From: an uncultured Clostridia bacterium
GTDB taxonomy: Bacteria; Bacillota; Clostridia; Lachnospirales; CAG-274
Direction of reading: 5' to 3'
Assembly: GCA_949948985.1 (NCBI GenBank)
Contig: CATLIG010000011.1
Span: forward strand, 1 to 55,442
DNA length: 55,442 nt
Part shown: piece after piece, positions 7,842 through 16,601 of the stretch
Position numbering within the stretch: position 1 is the stretch's first letter
How the letters are laid out: each line of letters starts with the position of its first letter
The notes under the pieces: generated by a model
Database searches by the model: none
What the model saw: the letters and a program-made list of their open reading frames with translations, nothing else
Told to the model about the DNA's origin: nothing
Program-made: the position numbers and the translations under genes

Positions 7842-9302
7842 TTAATGCCTGTGAATATTAAGCTCGTTTAGTTTGTTGTCATTAACAGTTTTAATAACTT
7901 CTTCATTTTTATTGTCGGCATATTTATCAAATACACGTTTTCCTGCCATAAGTTCCTTAACTTTAGCCGTACCGTTTATACAGCCGTTCTCGCAAGCCAT
8001 CCCCTCAATAAAATCAACAGGAAGCTTACCACTTTTAAGCATCATAAGAGCTTTTTTGCATTCATCAATACCACTGCATTTCATTGTCTTAATATCAATT
8101 TCACATTGTTTTTCTTTTGCAACCTGCATAACAGCGTTAGATACGCCTCCTGATTTAGCGAATCCTTTTCCGTATTTTGTAGCTTTTTCTTCAATATCAG
8201 CGTAATTGGAAAAATCAATTTCCTTGACCTCAATCATAGCTGCAAGTTCCTCAAATGTCAGGACATAGTTAATTTCACCTATATAATGTTTAAGCGCCTC
8301 ATTTTTCTTAGCGATACAAGGCCCGATAAATACTATAGCGGCATTTGGTTCAGCAGCTTTAATAAACCTGGCGGCGGCGACCATAGGAGAAACTGTCGTT
8401 GATATATTCTCTTTAAGCTCCGGAAAATATTTTTCAATAAAGTTGACAAAAGCAGGGCAGCAGGAACTTGTCGTTTGTTTTCCGTCTTTGGCTCTTTCTA
8501 TTACCTCGCCTGTTTCCTCAACAGCGACAGCGTCAGCTCCCAAAGCAACCTCAACAACCTCTTTAAAGCCTAAATCCTTAATAGCAGCTTTAAGGACAGA
8601 AACAGGCACGTCCCCGAACTGACCCTCAATAGCCGGAGCCACCATAGCATACACAGGGCTTTCCCCTTTAACAATAGTATCAATAACATTAGAAAGCATA
8701 GATACATCGGAAACAGCTCCAAAAGGACATCCGACAACGCATTTTCCGCAGTTTATGCATTTTTCCTCATTAATCATAGCGAGATCATTTTCATCAATAG
8801 TTATAGCGTCTACAGGGCAAGCTTTTATACATGGTCTTTGAATATCCACAATAGCGCCATAAGGGCAGGCAAGAACACACTGACCGCATTTTTTGCATTT
8901 TGTCTTGTCAATATAAGCCCCTCTGTCAGTTCTCGAAATAGCACCAAATTTACATGCCTTTATACATTTTCTGGCAAGACAATTATGGCAGTTGTCCGTT
9001 ACGGTAAATCTTGCAATAGGACACCCTTCGCAAGCCGCTGAAATAACATGAACAACCTGAGTACCATCATTTACTTGATAATGGGAGCCTGCTGGTATTT
9101 TTCCCATAGAGAGCCTTACTCTCTGACGCATAATTTCTCTTTCTCTGTAAATACAGCATCTAAATTCCGGTTTAGGTCCGGGAATAAGCTCAAAAGGAAT
9201 TTGGTCAGCCATTTGAAGTAAATTTCCTTTATAAGCGTATTCGGCTGTTTTTTTAAGAACTTCCATTTTAATTTGACTAATATCTGTTATATTATCCATC
9301 AT
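7842..9302 (-). CDS. Ferredoxin-domain [FeFe]-hydrogenase, group-B-like
   Basis: A 486-residue iron-sulfur protein. The N-terminal region has several cysteine clusters, including C91-X2-C94, then C105-X2-C-X4-C-X3-C, and ferredoxin motifs CKKCGQCVLACPYGA (136-150) and CINCGKCVVGCPFGA (182-196). The C-terminal H-cluster domain carries L1 TSSCCPAF (Cys281, Cys282), L2 GPCIAKK (Cys329) and L3 EGMACENGCING (Cys437, Cys441). All four H-cluster cysteines and the proton-relay cysteine are present. L2 has Gly where group A has Met. It most resembles group B monomeric enzymes. Start at the ATG at 9302 after GAGGAA. It is third in an operon behind hydS-like and PP2C genes. H2 activity is likely but not proven. 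Confidence 0.8.
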   Translation of the reverse strand: MMDNITDISQIKMEVLKKTAEYAYKGNLLQMADQIPFELIPGPKPEFRCCIYREREIMRQRVRLSMGKIPAGSHYQVNDGTQVVHVISAACEGCPIARFTVTDNCHNCLARKCIKACKFGAISRTDRGAYIDKTKCKKCGQCVLACPYGAIVDIQRPCIKACPVDAITIDENDLAMINEEKCINCGKCVVGCPFGAVSDVSMLSNVIDTIVKGESPVYAMVAPAIEGQFGDVPVSVLKAAIKDLGFKEVVEVALGADAVAVEETGEVIERAKDGKQTTSSCCPAFVNFIEKYFPELKENISTTVSPMVAAARFIKAAEPNAAIVFIGPCIAKKNEALKHYIGEINYVLTFEELAAMIEVKEIDFSNYADIEEKATKYGKGFAKSGGVSNAVMQVAKEKQCEIDIKTMKCSGIDECKKALMMLKSGKLPVDFIEGMACENGCINGTAKVKELMAGKRVFDKYADNKNEEVIKTVNDNKLNELNIHRH

Positions 9303-9337
9303 AATTAAATTCCTCTTTCTTTTTGTCATAAAAATTA

Positions 9338-10519
9338 TCAGTAATATTTTATATTGACAACCCTGCCGGCATCTATAAGAAGCTGTCTGAGGTCGTCAAC
9401 AACTCTCATTCTTATATTAAGGTCTGTAGGCATACTTGGATTTTGGTGAGCGGGATTTATTCTTCTTCCCACAAATAAATTCACATGAGTGCATTCCTCC
9501 GCCAAAACCTTGGCTACCAAAGCGCCGCCGTGTTTTTCCTCAATGGCTTTAATATTTTTTTTATCAGTAGGATTTTCAAAATAATCCTTTAAAATATCAA
9601 GAGTTTTTTTAAGGGTTAGTACTCCCTCCGTAACAAGGTCAATTCCCTTTATATAAGCGATAGGAGGAACATTTGGGTCGGCATACACAATAGTCGTTTT
9701 TATTTCCTCGCCTGTAATACGGCTTAAAATATTAGCGGAACAGCCTCCGGAAACAATTTTAAAACCTTCCTTTGATAGAAAATCATTTACAATAACCCCA
9801 TCATCATCAGGATTTTGTGGAGGACCTGTAAAAATATTGACTGTTTTTACGGGAATAATTTTCACTGACGCAACAGTAGTATCATCACCGGGTTTTTTAA
9901 GATATAACTCTTCACATTTTTCAATTAAAAAGCTTGCCAGCTTAGCCGATGTAACCTCTTTATCCGATACTTTTTGTGAGATAAACTCCGAAGCATTTTC
10001 CCAGCCCCAGCCAAGATTAAGAGTAGCGCCTATACCTGCGTAAATAACCCCGTCGCTCATTATTGTAAGCATATCACCTGTATTTACCTTAAACCTTGCC
10101 TCTTTGATAGTCTTACCCTCAACTTCATTTATTTCATAATCAATTTTCATAAGACTGCCGTTTCTCACAAATATACATCCGGGGGAATCAAACTCAACAA
10201 GATAAACCTCTCCGTCATAGCCTATGCGAAGTATTGAAAAAGTAGAATAAGCTACTTTTCTCACATTACAAACAGGAAGAGTATGCACAATTGTGTTTAC
10301 CGTATCCTCAATACTTGACCCCTCAATAATCATAGTGGAAATAATTTTAGAAGTAAGGGTAGCTAAAATATTTGCCTTTACACCGCTCCCAAGACCGTCT
10401 GAAAGCACAATGATACAGCAATCATCATTTTTAACAATTTCAACCCTGTCGCCGCAAAGCTCCTCCGTGTATTTATTGATACTCTTATATGCCGCGTCTA
10501 CATAAATTCTACCATTCAT
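9338..10519 (-). CDS. SpoIIE/PP2C-type serine phosphatase paired with a sensory hydrogenase
   Basis: A 393-residue soluble protein. Residues 1-225 form a SpoIIE-type PP2C phosphatase with metal-binding acidic motifs VLSDGLGSG (Asp41), IMSDGVIYAG (Asp156) and GDDTTVASV (Asp212/213). The remaining 165 residues are an extra C-terminal domain (SGGCSANIL, then FVGRRINPAHQ) of unknown role. The gene overlaps the end of the upstream hydrogenase-PAS gene by 11 bases, implying coupled translation. Group C sensory [FeFe]-hydrogenases are known to occur beside PP2C phosphatases, so it is probably the output of an H2- or redox-responsive phosphosignalling pathway. No partner kinase or anti-sigma factor is seen nearby. 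Confidence 0.85.
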   Translation of the reverse strand: MNGRIYVDAAYKSINKYTEELCGDRVEIVKNDDCCIIVLSDGLGSGVKANILATLTSKIISTMIIEGSSIEDTVNTIVHTLPVCNVRKVAYSTFSILRIGYDGEVYLVEFDSPGCIFVRNGSLMKIDYEINEVEGKTIKEARFKVNTGDMLTIMSDGVIYAGIGATLNLGWGWENASEFISQKVSDKEVTSAKLASFLIEKCEELYLKKPGDDTTVASVKIIPVKTVNIFTGPPQNPDDDGVIVNDFLSKEGFKIVSGGCSANILSRITGEEIKTTIVYADPNVPPIAYIKGIDLVTEGVLTLKKTLDILKDYFENPTDKKNIKAIEEKHGGALVAKVLAEECTHVNLFVGRRINPAHQNPSMPTDLNIRMRVVDDLRQLLIDAGRVVNIKYY

Positions 10520-12233
10520 TGCTATCAGTTCCTTCGTCTTCCATCATTGTTTTAACTTTATTTAAAATAACCTTTGTTTCAGCGGTTGTTTCCCCTAAAA
10601 GACTGGCGATTTGCTGTGCCACAGTCATTTGCTTGTCAATAACGTTCTGTGCCATAAGCACTGTTTCCATTTTAAGAGCATAATTCATATCATTGTATTT
10701 TTCCTCAACAGTAATATCATAAAATATTCCGATAGCCATATTGCTTGTAGGCGCATATATAATATCCTGTTTTGTAATAATCCCCAAATCATCATATCGT
10801 ACCTTTTTATCATTAATATTCTTTTTTGTTTTAAGTACGTATTCAAAATCCTCCGTACCTATAAACTCGTCAAGATACTTTGTCAAAGCATCTCTTCTTG
10901 TAGTATTAAAAAGTCTTTGAGCGGCTACATTAAATTCTTTTATTTTAAGATTTTCGTCTACAGCTATAATATAATTTGGCATAACGGATAAAATAGTACT
11001 TGCCATAGTTTGATTAATATCGTTCATATAAGGCAGACACATATATAAATCCGCTTTTTTCTGGTACACGGCAATGGCCTTTTCTCTGCATGTAGGATAA
11101 CCGCAGCTTCCGCAGTTAAGCTGTTTAAACTCTTCATCCTTGCCTATTTTTTTAAGAATTTGTTTTATTTCTTTTTCAGACGGCATATTATTTTCAATTT
11201 TATCAGGATTAAAAGTCTGTTCAAATCCAAAAGATACAGTTTCAGAATTTATCTTTCCTTTTTCAGCGTATTCAATCACCTTTATCCTGTCTGAAACAGA
11301 AGCCTTTTTATCTTCAGGCATAAGAGGTCCGTTTATACAACCGCCTCTGCAAATATTTGTTTCAATAAAAACATTTTTAAGATTTCCGGATTTTATATCC
11401 TCAAAAGCCTGACGAATTTCTTTAATTCCGCTTAAAGCCATCATATTGTATTTTCCTACTTTGTTGTTAATTTCAGGCAAATTCATTTTTTTCTTTATAT
11501 CCATAATGGTTCCCTCGAATATAGGATATATAGACGAGAACGGAGTATTGTAAAAATTATCGTCAGGAAGCCTGTCAATATTTATTTCTCTGTTTTTGAG
11601 CCATTCTGAAAGACTTCCAAAAGAAACAGACCCATCGACATATTGAGGATTTAAATCAATTTCCTGAGTTTTAGAAAGGCATGGACCCACAAAAATTACC
11701 TTTGTGTCATTGCCGTATTTTTCTTTAATTATCTTACCGTGAGCAAGAACTGGAGACAAAACAGGAGCAAGCATAGGTGTAAGCTCCGGATAATATTTTT
11801 CAACAAGGAGATTTGATGATGAACAGCTTGTTGTTATTATACAATCCATTTTACCGTCTTTAATAAGCTTTATATATTCGTCAGTAACATACTGCGCTCC
11901 AACAGCGGTTTCCTCAACATTATCAAAACCAAGTATTTTAAGAGCGTTTATAATTTTTCCGTAATTTTTTCCAAAAGCCGTGACATAACTTGGTGCAAGA
12001 CTTACAACGGTTCTAAATTTAGGATTGTCTATATATTCCAGAACCTTTATAATATCCTGCCTTGCGTGTTTAGCGTATTGAGGACAGCTTGTAATGCACA
12101 TACCGCATAAAATACATTGTTCGTCAATTACAGAAACATTTTCGCCTTCAAATTTAATTGATTTTAAAATACAATTTTTAAGACATCGGTAGCACTTTTT
12201 GCAGTTAGATTTGCTTTCTCTTATATATTTCAT
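10509..12233 (-). CDS. Sensory [FeFe]-hydrogenase (HydS-like, group C) with PAS domain
   Basis: A 574-residue protein. Two [4Fe-4S] ferredoxin motifs lie at 11-50 and an [FeFe]-hydrogenase H-cluster domain at about 75-305. A CGSCGYPTC cluster-binding domain (374-399, fourth Cys in MCLPYM) follows, then a PAS domain (about 415-510) and a helical tail. H-cluster loops: L1 TTSCSSS keeps the cluster cysteine (Cys137) but has Ser for the proton-relay Cys. L2 GPCLSK keeps Cys185 and Lys188. L3 ETNICRGGCING keeps Cys295 and Cys299 but has Asn where catalytic enzymes have Met. These substitutions are typical of low-turnover sensory hydrogenases. ATG after AGGAGG. It is first gene of the operon. Confidence 0.85.
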   Translation of the reverse strand: MKYIRESKSNCKKCYRCLKNCILKSIKFEGENVSVIDEQCILCGMCITSCPQYAKHARQDIIKVLEYIDNPKFRTVVSLAPSYVTAFGKNYGKIINALKILGFDNVEETAVGAQYVTDEYIKLIKDGKMDCIITTSCSSSNLLVEKYYPELTPMLAPVLSPVLAHGKIIKEKYGNDTKVIFVGPCLSKTQEIDLNPQYVDGSVSFGSLSEWLKNREINIDRLPDDNFYNTPFSSIYPIFEGTIMDIKKKMNLPEINNKVGKYNMMALSGIKEIRQAFEDIKSGNLKNVFIETNICRGGCINGPLMPEDKKASVSDRIKVIEYAEKGKINSETVSFGFEQTFNPDKIENNMPSEKEIKQILKKIGKDEEFKQLNCGSCGYPTCREKAIAVYQKKADLYMCLPYMNDINQTMASTILSVMPNYIIAVDENLKIKEFNVAAQRLFNTTRRDALTKYLDEFIGTEDFEYVLKTKKNINDKKVRYDDLGIITKQDIIYAPTSNMAIGIFYDITVEEKYNDMNYALKMETVLMAQNVIDKQMTVAQQIASLLGETTAETKVILNKVKTMMEDEGTDSNEW

Positions 12234-12359
12234 TGTATACCTCCTGTTAAAAAATGCCTTTTAAATTTAAAAATTCCTTTTCCATAATTTTTATAAAACA
12301 GACTGTTATTTTTTTGACAATTTATAAAAATAATTCCTTAAACCCACAAAATATTCAGA

Positions 12360-12439
12360 ATAAAACAATAAAATCATTCCTTGAATATATCAGATTTATT
12401 GAAATTTATTTATTCATTCTTTTATTGGTTCGCTATAAA
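12360..12439 (-). repeat. Family B repeat, partial copy upstream of the hydrogenase operon
   Basis: The segment AAAACAATAAAATCATTCC...GAATATATCAGATTTATTG...TTTTATTGGTTCGCTATAA matches the family B core and right end. It fills most of the 209-bp gap between nrdR and the hydS-like gene, where the operon promoter should also lie. I could not place that promoter with confidence. Confidence 0.5.
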
Positions 12440-12442
12440 TAA

Positions 12443-12901
12443 CTATTTTCGTTCTTTAAGCATTAAAGCAAGCTCTGACATAAAAGAGTCAATATCCTTA
12501 AACTGGCGATATACAGAAGCAAACCTTACATAAGCGACCTCGTCAATATCTTTAAGTTTGTTCATAACAATATTGCCGATTTCTTTACTTTCTATCTCAT
12601 TTCCGTTTTTTGAGAAAGCGAAATTTTCCACATAATCAACAATAGCCTCCATTTGCTCCATAGAAACAATACGTTTGTTGCAGGAAATCATAATACCCTT
12701 AAGAAGTTTATTTCTACTAAAACTTTCTCTTGTATTATTTGACTTTTTTACAATAAGAGGAGTTTCTTCCATTCTTTCGAAAGTAGTAAACCTTTTTGAG
12801 CATTTTTCACACATACGTCTTCTTCTTATAGAATTATTTTCACTCATATTCCTTGTATCAATAACTTTTGTGTCATCATTTCCGCAAAAAGGGCATTTCA
12901 T
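12443..12901 (-). CDS. nrdR: NrdR transcriptional repressor
   Basis: A 152-residue protein of standard family length. The N-terminal zinc ribbon has CPFCG and CEKCSKRF with the RRRR arginine patch between them. The ATP-cone domain follows (LIVKKSNNTRESFSRNKL, then VAYVRFASVYRQF near the C-terminus). NrdR represses ribonucleotide reductase genes in response to bound ATP/dATP. The start MKCPFCG at 12901 has GGAG nine bases upstream. An upstream in-frame ATG at 12937 would add 12 residues not usual in the family. It lies 57 bases beyond the nnr stop and may be read through from nnr. Confidence 0.95.
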   Translation of the reverse strand: MKCPFCGNDDTKVIDTRNMSENNSIRRRRMCEKCSKRFTTFERMEETPLIVKKSNNTRESFSRNKLLKGIMISCNKRIVSMEQMEAIVDYVENFAFSKNGNEIESKEIGNIVMNKLKDIDEVAYVRFASVYRQFKDIDSFMSELALMLKERK

Positions 12902-12958
12902 CGCAATCAACTCCAAAACTTTTTCTTTATACGACATAATTTTAACACAAAAAATATT

Positions 12959-14518
12959 TTATTGCAATTCTTTTAACACAAAAGAAATAAAATCTGAACA
13001 TTCTCCTGCCAGAGGACTGTATTCACCATATTTTTCAGCAATTTTTTCACCCGATAGCCCAAAAATATAAGTTCCTAATACACAGGCATAAAAGCAGTCT
13101 GTTTTTTGAGCAATAAGAGAGGCAATAATTCCTGTAAGACAATCTCCAGAGCCCCCCTTTGAAAGAACTGATGAACCTGTCGTATTAATATATACATTTC
13201 CGTCAGGATTTGCTATAACTGTTCTGAAATCTTTAAGAACTACGATTACGTTTACTTTCTCAGCAAAGTCTTTTGCCGTTTTAACAATGTTTCTTTTTAT
13301 GTAATCAGCGCTTTTCCCTGTAAGCCTTGACATTTCACCAATATGAGGAGTAATAATACATTGTGTCTTGGCATTTTTAATAATAGATAAATCTTTTGAC
13401 AAAGAGTTAAGAGCGTCAGCGTCAATAATAACAGGCACCTTTGAAAAAGCGATAATATTTTTTACAAAGTCAAAAATTCCATCACTCTTTCCAAGACCGG
13501 GACCAACAACGACAGCGTCAGCCTCTTTCAAATCATCTCTGTAAACGCTTCCGCCAAAAAGAAAACCATCTTTATCAGGCAAAACCTTTGTAACAGCCTC
13601 CGGTAAATGATTTCTTACTACATTGCATACACTTTCAACAGAACATGAAAACACAAGCCCAGCGCCTGTTCTGTAAGCGGCTTTTGAGGAAATAACGCAC
13701 GCGCCGGGCATATTATTACATCCCGCAAAAATAAATACCTTTCCGAAAGTACCTTTATTGCCGTTTCTAAGTCTTTTAGGAATAATATCTTTTGCCTCTT
13801 CTTTTGTAATAACGTTAGTTTTAATATTTTTTTCAATTCCATAAGGTATATTTATATCTGATACAATTACTTCACCAGAATAAACACTTCCATCTCCAAC
13901 TAAAAGACCCACCTTAGGCAAATGAAAAGCAACTGTAAAATCCGCCATAACAGCGTTTTCTAAAATATTTCCATCGTCAGAATTAATTCCCGTTGGACAA
14001 TCTACCGAAATAACAGGACATTCGCTCTTGTTTATGGCTGAAACAATTTTTAAAATATTTTCTCTCAGAGAATATTTAAGTCCTGTACCAATAATAGCAT
14101 CAATAATAACGTCAGCACCATATACAGCATTTTCCAAATCAAAATCAGGCTCATCGTCAATAAAATGAATTTCAAAAGGAAAACCTTTATTAATCATATT
14201 CATCAATATTTTAAGATGGCATTGACATTGCTCTGAGGCCTTATTTCTATCTCCGATAAAAATAATTTCAATATCTGTTTTTTTTAAACGAAAGCTTTTC
14301 TGATAAATATGCCTACAAAATGCCAGTCCATCTCCACCGTTATTTCCTTTTCCGGCAAAAACAAGTATTTTTGAATATTTATTTTCACAAATAATATCAA
14401 AACATTTCTCCGAAACTCTCATAGCCGCCGTTTCCATAAGAACAACAGAGGGTATTCCAATACCATATATAGCCTCTTCCTCAATATTTTTCATTTCCTG
14501 TGAAGTTACCGCTTTCAT
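12959..14518 (-). CDS. nnr: Bifunctional NAD(P)H-hydrate epimerase / ADP-dependent dehydratase
   Basis: A 519-residue fusion that repairs hydrated NADH and NADPH. The N-terminal YjeF_N epimerase domain (about 1-215) shows VFAGKGNNGGDGLAF and VDCPTGINSDDG. The C-terminal carbohydrate-kinase-like dehydratase (about 235-519) shows FAGCNNMPGA, VVGPGLGKSD, IDADALN, TPHIGEMSRL and the catalytic SKGGSGDCLTG. The gene overlaps acpS by four bases, so the two are translationally coupled. The acpS-nnr order is common in Firmicutes. Confidence 0.95.
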   Translation of the reverse strand: MKAVTSQEMKNIEEEAIYGIGIPSVVLMETAAMRVSEKCFDIICENKYSKILVFAGKGNNGGDGLAFCRHIYQKSFRLKKTDIEIIFIGDRNKASEQCQCHLKILMNMINKGFPFEIHFIDDEPDFDLENAVYGADVIIDAIIGTGLKYSLRENILKIVSAINKSECPVISVDCPTGINSDDGNILENAVMADFTVAFHLPKVGLLVGDGSVYSGEVIVSDINIPYGIEKNIKTNVITKEEAKDIIPKRLRNGNKGTFGKVFIFAGCNNMPGACVISSKAAYRTGAGLVFSCSVESVCNVVRNHLPEAVTKVLPDKDGFLFGGSVYRDDLKEADAVVVGPGLGKSDGIFDFVKNIIAFSKVPVIIDADALNSLSKDLSIIKNAKTQCIITPHIGEMSRLTGKSADYIKRNIVKTAKDFAEKVNVIVVLKDFRTVIANPDGNVYINTTGSSVLSKGGSGDCLTGIIASLIAQKTDCFYACVLGTYIFGLSGEKIAEKYGEYSPLAGECSDFISFVLKELQ

Positions 14519-14898
14519 AATAAGTCCCCCTCCGCTACAGCAAAACCGACAGCATTGTCAAGATTATGAGAAATGCTCACAAAAATATTTTTAATATTCA
14601 TTTTTTCGGATATATATTTTGCGTTGTTGTGTAAAACAACATAAGGCATACCTATTTCATTTCTAAGCACTTCAATATCCCTCATCTGAAAATTTCTTAC
14701 TCCCGTACCAAATAATTTTGATACAGCCTCTTTTACCGCGAAATTGCCCGCCAATGATGAAAAATTTTTGTTGTTGTTGTTTTTAGTACAAGCTTTAATT
14801 TCATTTTCAGAAAAAATCTTTTTAAAAAAACTCTCTCTGCCACAAGCCTTTTCAATTCTTGAAATTTCTATAATGTCCACACCAATGCCTATAATCAT
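14515..14898 (-). CDS. acpS: AcpS, holo-[acyl-carrier-protein] synthase
   Basis: A 127-residue AcpS-type phosphopantetheinyl transferase that activates acyl carrier protein with the 4'-phosphopantetheine arm of CoA. Motifs are GIGVDIIEISRIEKA at the N-terminus (magnesium Asp), LAGNFAVKEAVSKLFGTG (the FxxKEA element) and VSISHNLDNAVGFAVA near the end. Length is standard. It is embedded between a coiled-coil gene (one-base overlap at 14898) and nnr (four-base overlap), a tight operon. Its substrate ACP is encoded 2.5 kb upstream. Confidence 0.95.
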   Translation of the reverse strand: MIIGIGVDIIEISRIEKACGRESFFKKIFSENEIKACTKNNNNKNFSSLAGNFAVKEAVSKLFGTGVRNFQMRDIEVLRNEIGMPYVVLHNNAKYISEKMNIKNIFVSISHNLDNAVGFAVAEGDLL

Positions 14899-15512
14899 TA
14901 TTTTATCGACCTTCCGTAATTTTCACGCAGAATTTGAATACCTTCCTGACCTATAAATGTTCTTAAAAAAAAAGATTTCTGATTATATTCGTCCTCAAGT
15001 CTCTTTTTTTTCAGCATCAGTTCTCTTTCATCATCTTTCATTTTTTTTATTTTAGTTTCAACCTTTTTTATTTTTTTCAAAACATCAGAAATATCATTAT
15101 AAGAAATTTTAACAGCTTCTCCGAAGAGCTCATAATTTTTTCTTTCAATAAATTCAGGAATATTTCTGAGTTTATTTTCAATATTAACAAGTTTTTCGTT
15201 TATATGTTCAACAAGCTCCTGATTTGTTTCCATCTTTTTTATAGCGTCGTCAGGATTTTTCTCATTCAGTTCGCCGGAGAGATTTAATATTTTTGACAGT
15301 CTTATTTTTTTTGTTTTCAACAATTTTTCATATTCAGAATTAAGATTCCCCTGTTCTTTAAGAAATTCTTTCAGTTCATTTTCAATAAGAATCATTTTTA
15401 CGGATTTATTATGTTTAAAAGAATAATTAAAAGTTTCGTCAAGAATAAGCAAGGGCAAATTTTTAATATGAATAAGTTTGTCAAAATTCTCTGTTTTTCT
15501 TTTAAATAACAT
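14898..15512 (-). CDS. Unknown helical/coiled-coil protein
   Basis: A 204-residue protein that I cannot assign to a family. It is lysine- and glutamate-rich and almost wholly predicted alpha-helical. Heptad-like stretches fall at about 42-115 (LIENELKEFLKEQG onward) and 130-180 (DVLKKIKKVETKIKKMKDDE). There is no signal peptide, membrane segment or cysteine. The ATG at 15512 follows a GGGAGG-type site. It abuts acpS by one base and is therefore probably co-transcribed with acpS and nnr. A structural or scaffold role is only a guess from composition. Confidence 0.7.
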   Translation of the reverse strand: MLFKRKTENFDKLIHIKNLPLLILDETFNYSFKHNKSVKMILIENELKEFLKEQGNLNSEYEKLLKTKKIRLSKILNLSGELNEKNPDDAIKKMETNQELVEHINEKLVNIENKLRNIPEFIERKNYELFGEAVKISYNDISDVLKKIKKVETKIKKMKDDERELMLKKKRLEDEYNQKSFFLRTFIGQEGIQILRENYGRSIK

Positions 15513-15565
15513 AAAGCCTTACCTCCCCTCAAAATAGCCGATATTTATAAAATTTATTGTACGTA

Positions 15566-15668
15566 TTACATTGAAACAATAAAATAATTAACAAACAGGC
15601 TTTAATAAAACATGATGTATAAAAGAATTATTTTATTGCTTCTCCAAAAATTTTGGAAATTGCTGTAA
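15566..15668 (-). repeat. Family B repeat, copy B1
   Basis: Contains GAAACAATAAAATAATTAAC, TTTAATAAAACATGATGTAT and TTATTTTATTGCTTC, ending near GGAAATTGCTGTAA. It is a diverged family B palindrome of about 100 bp in the 372-bp gap between rnc and the coiled-coil gene. The rest of that gap (15669-15884) is A/T-rich with no clear element. Confidence 0.5.
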
Positions 15669-15884
15669 TTTATTTATAATATTAATATCGGCATATTTGT
15701 GGCAAAACTTTAAAAATATCCCGCTGTTATAGCCTATAGAAAACCAATTCCTATAAAAACATTATCACCTTTTTCCTGAAAGAAACAATAATAAAAAATC
15801 TTATATTCGCCCAACTTAAAAATGAATTTGTTTAATAAAATATTTTTTGTTTGATTATATTTCTAAATTTCAGGCAAATTCCGG

Positions 15885-16556
15885 TTAATTCCCCTCAATC
15901 TTTTTAATAGCGTCAAACGCTGCGTTTTGTTCCGCTTCTTTTTTATTTTTACCTGTTCCTCTTCCAAGAATATCAGCGCAGTGTGATACCTCAACAACAA
16001 ATACTTTATCGTGAGCGGGACCGTTTTCTTCAATAATATTGTATTCAACAGCATCTTTGCTTTTGCTTTGAATAATTTCCTGTAAATAAGTTTTACAGTC
16101 GCTGTGTTTGAAATTTTTTCTAAGTTCAAATATAGAGTCTTTCATAAGTTCAATAATAAATTTTTCAGCCTGTTCAATACCGCTGTCAAGAAATACAGCA
16201 CCAAAAACAGCTTCCATAGCGTCCGCCAAAAGAGAATCCCTTTCTCTTCCTCCTGTGTGTTCTTCACCTTTTCCAAGCCTGAGGAAATGACCTAAATTAA
16301 GTTCACGAGCTTTTTTAGCAAGGGTTCCTTCACATACTATACTGGCCCTAAGCTTTGTGAGCTCTCCTTCCGGAAGTTCCGGAAATCTTTTAAAAATAAA
16401 ACTGCTTATTACAAGCTCTAAAACAGCGTCTCCTAAAAATTCAAATCTCTCGTTATTATCAATATTTGATTTAGATTCGTGAGCAAAGGAACTGTGAGTA
16501 AGAGCAATTTGCAAAAGGGAATTATTTTTAAATTCATATCCTATTTTTAAATTCAT
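15885..16556 (-). CDS. rnc: Ribonuclease III
   Basis: A 223-residue enzyme that cleaves double-stranded RNA in rRNA and mRNA processing. The catalytic domain has the signature NERFEFLGDAVLELVIS (Glu and Asp of the metal site) and the second acidic cluster LADAMEAVFGAVFLDSG. A double-stranded RNA-binding domain follows (DCKTYLQEIIQSK to GTGKNKKEAEQNAAFDAI). I chose the ATG at 16556 (MNLKIGYEF), with AAAGGATG upstream. The longer frame starting at 16601 adds residues not seen in the family. In many Firmicutes rnc is followed by smc and ftsY, which are absent here. Confidence 0.95.
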   Translation of the reverse strand: MNLKIGYEFKNNSLLQIALTHSSFAHESKSNIDNNERFEFLGDAVLELVISSFIFKRFPELPEGELTKLRASIVCEGTLAKKARELNLGHFLRLGKGEEHTGGRERDSLLADAMEAVFGAVFLDSGIEQAEKFIIELMKDSIFELRKNFKHSDCKTYLQEIIQSKSKDAVEYNIIEENGPAHDKVFVVEVSHCADILGRGTGKNKKEAEQNAAFDAIKKIEGN

Positions 16557-16601
16557 AGTAAACATCCTTTCATCATTACAGTAAAACAGTACTATTTTCA
16601 T

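Noticed and set aside
10509-12233. Catalytic (group A) hydrogenase identity for the PAS-containing gene
   Set aside because: The proton-relay cysteine and the L3 methionine are replaced and a PAS domain is fused, which favours a sensor.
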